From: Methylomonas sp. 11b
GTDB taxonomy: Bacteria > Pseudomonadota > Gammaproteobacteria > Methylococcales > Methylomonadaceae
Direction of reading: 5' to 3'
DNA length: 64,000 nucleotides
NCBI RefSeq assembly: GCF_000515215.1
Contig: NZ_KI911557.1
Location: 2,005,586-2,069,585 of the forward strand
Under the pieces are notes generated by a model. It worked only from the letters and a program-made list of their open reading frames with translations. It was not told the origin of the DNA and searched no databases. The position numbers were made by a program, and so were the translations under genes. Shown here piece by piece: positions 9,605 to 16,283 of the stretch; the first letter of the stretch is position 1; every line of letters begins with the position of its first letter.

Positions 9605-11002
9605 ATGATGACCAATACCCTATTAATAATCGAAGATGAAGCCCTGTTAGCCTCCGAATTGGCACGCTACTTTAGCAAGGGTGGCTGGGAAGTCAGCATT
9701 GCCCACTCCTTGCAACAAGCCGAACAGTTTCTGAGCGGACAAGCGCTGGACCCATTGGTGGTGTTATCGGACATGAACCTGCCGGATGGCAACGCCCTGG
9801 ACTTGCTGGAAAAACTTAAACCGGAAATCGGCAGCAGCGAATGGGTATTTCTCACTGGCTACGGCAGCGTCGCCGATTCGGTGCGGGCCGTGCGGCTGGG
9901 CGCATACGACTTTATCGAAAAGCCTTGTGCACTGGACCGCTTAAATCTCTTGGTGGAAGGCGCCGCCCGCAGCGCTCGCGCCCAACGCCGCCTGGAACAA
10001 CAAACGGCCTCGCAGAACCATCAATACAGCATCGACAGTTTGATCGGCTCCAGCCCGGCCATGACCCAATTACGGGCCATGCTGAAACAAATCGCCAACG
10101 TGCCCTTCTCCAGTCTGATCGTCAGCGGCGAAACCGGCACCGGCAAAGGCATGATCGCCCGCATTCTGCACTATTCCGGCAGCCGTGCTGCCGCGCCGCT
10201 GGTGGAAATCAACTGCGCCGCGCTACCGCGCGAACTGCTGGAAGCCGAGTTATTCGGTTACGAAGCCGGTGCTTTTACCGGCGCGAAAAAACGCCATCGC
10301 GGCCTGTTCGAGCAAGCGCACACCGGCACGCTGTTTCTGGATGAAATCGGCGAAATGGATCTGGATTTACAGAGCAAGCTGTTAAAAGCCGTGGAAGATT
10401 TACGCATCCGCCGGGTGGGCGGCGAAGCGGAGATTAATATCGATGTACAAATCATCGCCGCCACCAATCTGGACTTGGTGGAAAAAGTCGCCGAAGGCTT
10501 ATTCCGCCGCGATTTGTACCATCGTTTAAACGTGATCAACATCCGCATGCCGGCCCTGCGCGAACACAAACAGGACCTGGATCAATTGGTGCCGCAATTC
10601 ATAGCCGAATGCAATCGCAAATCGGCCAAAGGGGTCAGCCATATTTCGGAACAAGCCTGGCAGGCGCTGAAAAGTTACGATTGGCCCGGCAATATCCGTG
10701 AATTGCACAATGTGTTGGAACGCTGCGTTTTGCTGTCCAGCGATCACAATTTGCCGGTGGAATGGTTGCAATTACAAACCCCACAAACCAACGCCGCGCA
10801 TCATAATGCCAAGGTCAATCAGGAAGGTGTGTTCATTCCGCTGGACGGCAGCATCAGCCTACACGAAATGGAAAAATTCATTATCCAAGAAGCCTTGAAC
10901 CGCAACGACGACAACGTCACCGGCGCCGCGCGGATGCTGGGCACTACTAGGGAGACACTGCGCTACCGAGTGCAGAAGTATCATTTGAAATGTAAATTTT
11001 AA
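9605..11002 (+). CDS. Sigma-54-dependent response regulator (NtrC family)
   Basis: The 465-residue protein has three domains: a receiver with phospho-acceptor D56 (VVLSDMNLPDG), an AAA+ domain from about residue 145 to 385, and a Fis-type helix-turn-helix at the C-terminus (VTGAARMLGTTRETLRYRV). All activator motifs are intact: Walker A GETGTGKG, the sigma-54 contact motif GAFTGA, and Walker B LFLDEIGEMD. It should therefore drive sigma-54 promoters when phosphorylated by the kinase upstream. Its targets are not evident; no obvious sigma-54 -24/-12 site was identified nearby. The start may be either of two adjacent ATGs. Confidence 0.92.
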   Translation: MMTNTLLIIEDEALLASELARYFSKGGWEVSIAHSLQQAEQFLSGQALDPLVVLSDMNLPDGNALDLLEKLKPEIGSSEWVFLTGYGSVADSVRAVRLGAYDFIEKPCALDRLNLLVEGAARSARAQRRLEQQTASQNHQYSIDSLIGSSPAMTQLRAMLKQIANVPFSSLIVSGETGTGKGMIARILHYSGSRAAAPLVEINCAALPRELLEAELFGYEAGAFTGAKKRHRGLFEQAHTGTLFLDEIGEMDLDLQSKLLKAVEDLRIRRVGGEAEINIDVQIIAATNLDLVEKVAEGLFRRDLYHRLNVINIRMPALREHKQDLDQLVPQFIAECNRKSAKGVSHISEQAWQALKSYDWPGNIRELHNVLERCVLLSSDHNLPVEWLQLQTPQTNAAHHNAKVNQEGVFIPLDGSISLHEMEKFIIQEALNRNDDNVTGAARMLGTTRETLRYRVQKYHLKCKF

Positions 11003-11592
11003 GCGAAGCGGGCTGATTAAGCGGGGATAGCTTTATCGCGGACAAAAAAATGCGCCCTGACCGCCCGAAGAACTTCGACCAACCAGAGCGCCACGTCCAC
11101 ACATGAGAACAGGTAGGAGTAACAACACAAGCTAAGTGTTGCAAGGTTGATGCCAAATAACCTATTCCTTGATTTTTCTGGATTTATGCGGCTCAGAGCC
11201 GATACCACGCCGGGAGATTTGCACCAGATGCAACCAAAATCCGGCTGTTTTGCACCAGGATGACTCAAATAGACGATGAATTTGCGCAACCGGCAGACCA
11301 TACCGAATACTGCGCTCACGAATCGCAACATTCGAAAAAATTTGTCGGACACTTTTGTTCAGAACGCGGCGACTGCACAAAATTACGCCGTCACCCGAGC
11401 TTTCAGCGAGAACACCCGAGTTATTTTGGAGAATCGTCGAGAAAAAGCTCGACGCATTCGGAGGACCGCAAGGATAGCCACCGATGGGTATGCGCGGAAC
11501 GAATCCGAACAACCAAACGGCCCATGCCGGACATCTGGCGCTCGAACATTCAACCCGGGTGGGCACAAAAACCACGCCCGCCCTACTCGGCT
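11003..11592. other. 590-bp stretch without a convincing gene
   Basis: Open frames occur on both strands (the longest is about 137 codons, minus strand, 11162-11575). They overlap one another, lack recognisable domains and have no good ribosome-binding sites. The stretch lies where the envelope block ends and the accessory island begins, so it may be an eroded insertion or island border. No tRNA, clear inverted repeat or terminator was seen. Confidence 0.4.
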
Positions 11593-12672
11593 TTATTGAA
11601 GCGTCCTTTTAAGGTACTTTTGAGCTGGAATTTCAATATACCGATAGGTTATAAATGAGAGCACGAATATTACGAACATCAAAGAAAAATACTTTAGTAT
11701 TGAAACATTCATAGGGCTATAGTTACTTGACAGCGCTCCAAAAACATAAACGCCATAAAACAAGTATGCCTTATAAATAATCCAATGATTGAGGTAAATC
11801 GAATAAGACAGCGTACCAAGAAGCACAAATATTCGTGTATTTAACAGTTTTGCTAGGAAGCCACAATCACTCGCTGTTGAATACAATAACAAGCCAAAGG
11901 AAGCAATAACCAAAGAGTGACTTAAGCTAAAATGCATCGCAAACAATACGCCACTCCCACCTATTAGCTGCAAGCTCGTAGCTACCCTATAGTCAGTAAC
12001 CGGAATTTCCTTATATACTATAAAAATGAAAATACCCAACATAAAACCTGCAAAGCAACGAATAACAACAAAACCGTCTTTCTCACCATAATATATTAAA
12101 TACAACGCAACAGATAAGCTAACAACTATCATGCCAACAAAAAATATATTGAACCGCAGCCATTTTATTATAAAAGGAAACAGCAAATAACAAGCCATCT
12201 CCGTACTAATACTCCAGGCAGGACTATTCAAGGGTGCCAATGTCAAATCAGATAAGCTCCAGCCCTGAATTAAAAGCAAACTCGCAACTAAGCTTTCAAA
12301 ACTTACACCCGGCATACCAACCACTTCAGGCCGATTAGAGTAAAAGGACCACTCTAAAAAAAGGTATAAAATAAGTGTAAAAAAATGAAGAGGATAAACT
12401 CTAGAGAAGCGTGCAACGTAAAAAGATTTAATCAAATTACTCTTGTAATCAAGCAAAAACAATGAAGCGTAGACATAAGAAAGAATATAACCACTTAAAA
12501 TAAAAAAAAAGTCTACCCATAAATACCCCATACTAAAAAAACTGGTTACTGAATCAAGAGCAGCGCCTTTATCGTAAGATATTTCCCTAATATGAAAAAA
12601 CACAACCAATACTGCAGCGACCCCTCTCAGAGAGTGGTGAGAAACAATAGTTTTTCTATATCGATTATCCAT
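11593..12672 (-). CDS. Acyltransferase 3 family membrane O-acyltransferase
   Basis: Reading from the ATG at 12672 gives 359 residues (an upstream TTG at 12693 would add seven). The N-terminus has the family hallmark SLRGVAAVLVVFFH, with the conserved Arg and His, then the SGYILSYVY block and about ten hydrophobic helices. OafA/YrhL-type enzymes transfer acetyl or other acyl groups to sugars of O-antigen, exopolysaccharide or peptidoglycan at the cytoplasmic membrane. The gene is markedly AT-rich compared with its neighbours and lies beside a decayed IS630 element, which suggests horizontal acquisition. No polysaccharide locus adjoins it, so its substrate is unknown. Confidence 0.85.
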   Translation of the reverse strand: MDNRYRKTIVSHHSLRGVAAVLVVFFHIREISYDKGAALDSVTSFFSMGYLWVDFFFILSGYILSYVYASLFLLDYKSNLIKSFYVARFSRVYPLHFFTLILYLFLEWSFYSNRPEVVGMPGVSFESLVASLLLIQGWSLSDLTLAPLNSPAWSISTEMACYLLFPFIIKWLRFNIFFVGMIVVSLSVALYLIYYGEKDGFVVIRCFAGFMLGIFIFIVYKEIPVTDYRVATSLQLIGGSGVLFAMHFSLSHSLVIASFGLLLYSTASDCGFLAKLLNTRIFVLLGTLSYSIYLNHWIIYKAYLFYGVYVFGALSSNYSPMNVSILKYFSLMFVIFVLSFITYRYIEIPAQKYLKRTLQ

Positions 12673-12710
12673 TATTAAATAAGCACCTTGCAAAAGGTTA
12701 ACATGTCTTT

Positions 12711-13546
12711 TTAGCCAAGCCCATGTCCAATTTCATCTATAGCGTTTTCAAGCTCATTGGGAGTAAATATTTTACAAAACAGCCATTCGTATTTGATTTT
12801 ATATCATAGCAATTCAATCCGGTTTAGCTCTGGTCTGTAGGGCGGCAGAAAATAAAATCGCATGCCGTTTTCCTCCAATAAATTCCAATAAGGTTTCAGT
12901 TTCTTGGCGTTGTGAATCGGTGCGTTATCCAAAACACCACCAAGGGTTTGCTGAAACCTTCGATCAAGGCCATCAGAAAACCAAATAACCAAAGGGTATT
13001 CATGTTATGCCACAGTTTAACCAGTATGACTCGGCCGGATGAAAGTAAATTGCCTATGACGACATCCATCCACTGCGCGCGCGTGGCGATCACCGTATGA
13101 ACATCACCGCTTTTCGTCCAAACAGAACGATTCGGCGGTTGTGGCGCAAATCCGGCTGCATCCCCTTAGGCCAACTCGCTGTCTCCGGCTTCCGTGTGGT
13201 TTATCAACGCTGAAATATAGCGTCGGGCTTACTTCGAACCGCTCGGGATCTCACTTCTTGCGCCTTTTAGGTATTTTTTTAACTGTAGCGCGTGCGTTTC
13301 CAGGCGTAGCCCATCCGTTTCAACTCGTTCCGCAAGGCTGGCGCTGATCGTCACGCCGCATGCCGTTGTCAGGTGACGGCCCCATGCACGACAGGTCAAC
13401 GTCTCCGCTTCAAGCCATTCCTTGGGTAGTTGGCGATACTCATGGGTCAATTTGCTCAGCAGGCGACAGCGCGGCTGGTCCGCTAAACTGCTGACTCCGG
13501 TTCTCCACCACTTCCGCCGCCGTTCACCGATGGCTTTTGGCTTCAC
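12711..13546 (-). pseudogene. IS630-family transposase, decayed
   Basis: Pieces of one transposase occur in order on the minus strand. The helix-turn-helix N-terminal part (GVSSLADQP, SKLTHEYRQLPKEW, CGVTISAS) is at 13229-13546. The first catalytic-acid region (DAAGFAPQPPNRSVWTKSGD) is near 13090-13160. The second (LDNAPIHNAK) and the PELNRIE glutamate region are at 12804-12992, and a C-terminal KYEWLFCKIF...GHGLG tail stops at 12711. They are in different frames, and a TGA interrupts the last part where Trp is expected, so the gene is dead. The 5' end is cut off where the palindrome-rich repeat begins at about 13571. No terminal inverted repeats could be identified. Confidence 0.82.
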
Positions 13547-13570
13547 CTCTTGTTGCTCCGTAACATTCCG

Positions 13571-14079
13571 TATGCTGCGCCGAGCACCGGAGCTTTTGAA
13601 CGGACAAATCGGCAGGATAGCTGATTTGCATGCGCATTACCCGAAGGGCGAGGTACATGGATGTACCGAGTGAGCAGCCCGTTAGGGGCGCTGCAGGAAT
13701 GCGGCGCGTTGCCGAAGGGGCAGGAAGCCCCTTTCGGCAACCCCGTTCAAAAGCGAGGAGCGCAGGGAATAAGGCATCCGGGTGGCCTGCTGACTCGCGC
13801 CATCCGGGCGCTCGCACTTCGTGCGCCTATGGCGTCCAAATCCGCTCCCGGCGGATTTGTCTTTGGATACTTTTCTTTGGACAAGCACAAATTCGCCTGG
13901 AGCGAATTTGAACAGCCGATAGGCTGGCCCGAAGGGCGAAAACCACGGATGGTTTTCGTAGCGAAAGTATCTCGGCTGTCGGGCCGAGACCCGACATTAA
14001 AATAGGTCGTGGCAATTCAACACTATGCGTACGATCACGCGATCGATGCGCTTCACTTTGTTCAGCACATCCTATGGGC
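13571..14079. repeat. Palindrome-rich repeat, copy 1 (long form)
   Basis: About 510 bp, nearly identical to 14488-14996 and, in a shortened form, to 15408-15778. It contains nested inverted repeats: a GAACGG...CCGTTC pair about 150 bp apart, a hairpin around GCCGAAGGGGC/GCCCCTTTCGGC, and a hairpin around CAAATCCGC/GCGGATTTG. Open frames of ~60-115 codons run through it on both strands but appear to be by-products of its composition. Its right end (CACATCCTATGG) lies next to the stop codon of the small gene at 14084. The left end abuts the IS630 remnant. Confidence 0.85.
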
Positions 14080-14083
14080 TAAA

Positions 14084-14407
14084 TCACGCTTTAGGTCTCC
14101 TGGCCGAGTAGTAGAACAACCACCACAAATGTGCAACAAAAATAGGCCCAAAAATCACAGCAAAAACATACCAAAGATACGGTTTTAAAAATTCAATATA
14201 TGTAACGGCTGGAATTATCGGCAACGAAGAAAAGAACAAAATTTCAATACGAAGGAAGACCCTGACAGCTTCTGCCAATCTACTTCGGTCAAGCCAATCC
14301 CCTCCAACTTCTTTAAGAAACAAGTCGTGATTTCGGTATCGCAGAAGCCTATCGATCTTCCAAATGGCCAACATGAGCATAATGATGCTAATTATCCAAT
14401 TAGGCAT
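14084..14407 (-). CDS. Small three-helix membrane protein, copy A of a tandem pair
   Basis: The 107-residue reading starts at the ATG at 14407, which has GGAG five bases upstream; a TTG at 14422 would extend it, but the ribosome site favours the ATG. Three hydrophobic segments are visible (about 4-20, 52-72 and 80-102). The protein differs from the copy at 15002-15325 at only 8 of 107 positions, mostly conservative swaps (I/V, L/I, M/L), so both look selected as proteins. No family is recognised. It lies between two copies of the palindrome-rich repeat, its stop just beyond the end of the repeat to its left. Small membrane proteins in such arrays can be immunity factors, but nothing here proves that. 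Confidence 0.7.
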   Translation of the reverse strand: MPNWIISIIMLMLAIWKIDRLLRYRNHDLFLKEVGGDWLDRSRLAEAVRVFLRIEILFFSSLPIIPAVTYIEFLKPYLWYVFAVIFGPIFVAHLWWLFYYSARRPKA

Positions 14408-14487
14408 AAAAACTCCATACAATCATCGTTGGCAGAAAGCCGTGCCCACCCCAGGCCTATAGTGAAACCGGGATGGTTTTCTCCCCG

Positions 14488-14996
14488 TATGCCGCGCCGA
14501 GCGCCGGAGCTTTTGAACGGACAAATCGGCAGGAAAGCCGATTTGCATGCGCAGCACCCGAAGGGCGAGGTTATGGATGTACCGAGTGAGCAGCCCGAAG
14601 GGGCGCCGCAGGGATGCGGCGCGTTGCCGAAGGGGCAGGAAGCCCCTTTCGGCGACCCCGTTCAAAAGCGAGGAGCGCAGGGAATAAGCGGCATCCGGGT
14701 GGCCTGCTGACTCGCGCCATCCGGGCGCTCGCACTTCGTGCGCCTATGGCGTCCAAATCCGCTCCCAGCGGATTTGTCTTTGGATACTTTTCTTTGGACA
14801 AGCACAAATTCGCCGGGAGCGAATTTGAACAGCCGATAGGCTGGCCCGAAGGGCGAAAACCACGGATGGATTTCGTAGCGAAAGTATCTCGGCTGTCGGG
14901 CCGAGACCCGACATTAAAATAGGTCGTGGTAATTCAGCACGATGCGAACAATCACGCGACCGATGCGCTTCACTTTGTTCAGCACATCCTATGGGC
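14488..14996. repeat. Palindrome-rich repeat, copy 2 (long form)
   Basis: About 510 bp starting 917 bp after copy 1 and differing from it at scattered positions. It shows the same nested palindromes and ends in the same CACATCCTATGG sequence beside the stop codon of the next small gene (15002). A ~60-bp lead-in (GTGAAACCGGGATGG and flank) is shared with copy 3 but absent from copy 1, where the IS630 remnant takes its place. Confidence 0.88.
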
Positions 14997-15001
14997 CTAA
15001 A

Positions 15002-15325
15002 TCACGCTTTGGGTCTCCTGGCCGAGTAGTAGAACAACCACCACAAATGTGCAACAAAAATAGGCCCAAAAATCACTGTAAAAACATACCAAAGATACGG
15101 TTTTAAAAATTCAATATATGTAATGGCTGGAATTATCGGCAACGAAGAAAAGAACAAAATTTCAATACGAAGGAAGGCCCTGACAGCTTCCGCCAATCTT
15201 CCTCGGTCGATCCAGTCCCCACCAACCTCTTTAAGAAACAAATCATGATTTCGGTATCGCAGAAGTCTATCGATCTTCCAAACGGCCAACATAAGCAAAA
15301 TAATGCTAATTATCCAATTAGCCAT
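15002..15325 (-). CDS. Small three-helix membrane protein, copy B of a tandem pair
   Basis: This is the 107-residue twin of the gene at 14084-14407 (99 of 107 residues identical), with the same GGAG-5 bp-ATG start context and the same three hydrophobic segments. The charged stretch between helices 1 and 2 (KIDRLLRYRNHDLFLKEVGG) is unchanged between the copies, which suggests it matters for function. It sits in the second unit of a repeat-gene-repeat array with a period of about 920 bp. No homologous family is recognised. Confidence 0.7.
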   Translation of the reverse strand: MANWIISIILLMLAVWKIDRLLRYRNHDLFLKEVGGDWIDRGRLAEAVRAFLRIEILFFSSLPIIPAITYIEFLKPYLWYVFTVIFGPIFVAHLWWLFYYSARRPKA

Positions 15326-15407
15326 AAAAACTCCATACAATCCTCGTTGGCAGTAAGCCGTGCCCCCCCCCTAGGCCTACCGTGAAACCGGGATGGTTTT
15401 CTCCCCG

Positions 15408-15778
15408 TATGCCGCGCCGAGCACCGGAGCTTTTGAACGGACAAATCGGCAGGATAGCCGATTTGCATGCGCAGCACCCGTGAGGGCGAGGTACAGGGAT
15501 GTACCGAGTGAGCAGCCCGGTAGGGACGCCGCAAGGATGCGGCGCGTTGCCGAAGGGGCAGGAAGCCCCTTTCGGCAACCCCGTTCAAAAGCGAGGAGCG
15601 CAGGGTATAAGCGGCATCCGGGTGTCTTTTCTTTTGGATACTTTTCTTTGGACAAGCAAAGAAAAGTATCTCGGCTGTCGGGCCGAGACCCGACATTAAA
15701 ATAGGTCGTGGCAATTCAACATGATACGAACGATTGCGCGACCGATGCGCTTCACTTTGTTCAGCACATCCTATGGCC
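15408..15778. repeat. Palindrome-rich repeat, copy 3 (short form)
   Basis: About 370 bp starting 920 bp after copy 2. It matches copies 1 and 2 at both ends but lacks about 140 bp in the middle. At the junction it forms a perfect 13-bp stem (GATACTTTTCTTT and its complement) around a short loop, 15636-15671. Its right end CACATCCTATGG contains the TAG stop codon of the following minus-strand gene (15771), so the gene boundary lies inside the conserved repeat end. Confidence 0.85.
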
Positions 15779-16250
15779 CTGGATTATTGTCCAAAGCTAG
15801 TCGAAGGTACCCATCAAATCTGGCGTGAATCAATTCATCGGTTATCGATTTAATATCTTCAGCTAATTGTTCTAACTCTTCAACGGTTGGAATAGGGTGA
15901 AGCTTTCCAGGAGTTATTTGTATTGAGGCTTCGCCATCAAGTTCCTGAGACCAAACACTGTGAGTCAATTCATTACGTTTATCAGTTAACCGCCCTGCAC
16001 GAACCAATAACGCCTGGAGCTTTAACAAGGCCTCCCCTTCACCCAGTCGTTTTTTAGCTAGTTTTTTGATTCGCTCCCTTAGCGATCTAGTCCCTTCATA
16101 CTGAGTAGCATCCAAGACCTCCTGGGGAGTAATTTCAGCAAATGACCTTATAGTCATTTTTAGCACATGGTTAAGTTGCTCATGACGAAGTGCCACTTTT
16201 CCAATTGCAGCAAGTAGCTCCTGATCTTCAGGTAAAAAAAACATCAACAT
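15771..16250 (-). CDS. Hypothetical protein with a HEPN-type RNxxxH motif
   Basis: The 159-residue, predicted all-helical protein carries R92-N-E-L-T-H97, the R-N-x3-H pattern of HEPN-domain ribonucleases, in the expected place near the start of a later helix (LTDKRNELTHSVW). The N-terminal LRHEQLNHVLKMTIRSFAEI resembles the first HEPN helix. HEPN proteins are common as toxins and as effectors of anti-phage systems. No MNT-type antitoxin partner is visible beside it. It is the last gene of the repeat array, and its TAG stop lies inside the conserved end of repeat copy 3. The start may be at 16250 or 16244. The family call rests on the motif and predicted helices only. Confidence 0.55.
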   Translation of the reverse strand: MLMFFLPEDQELLAAIGKVALRHEQLNHVLKMTIRSFAEITPQEVLDATQYEGTRSLRERIKKLAKKRLGEGEALLKLQALLVRAGRLTDKRNELTHSVWSQELDGEASIQITPGKLHPIPTVEELEQLAEDIKSITDELIHARFDGYLRLALDNNPGP

Positions 16251-16283
16251 ACTTTAGACTTTTACCCCTTCCGTATAAATCAA

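Noticed and set aside
11162..11575. 137-codon minus-strand open frame and its plus-strand counterpart (11260-11658)
   Set aside because: Both strands are open over the same stretch, with odd composition, no ribosome site and no domain resemblance.
13630..14005. Overlapping open frames of 90-115 codons on both strands inside the palindrome-rich repeats (also at 14614-14922, 15310-15714 and 15393-15704)
   Set aside because: They track the repeat sequence, appear in several frames at once, lack ribosome sites and change frame between copies; they are a by-product of GC-rich palindromes.
13571..15778. CRISPR array or integron attC sites
   Set aside because: Only three long repeats about 920 bp apart separated by genes; no short direct repeats with spacers, no cas genes, no integrase, and no clear attC core sites.
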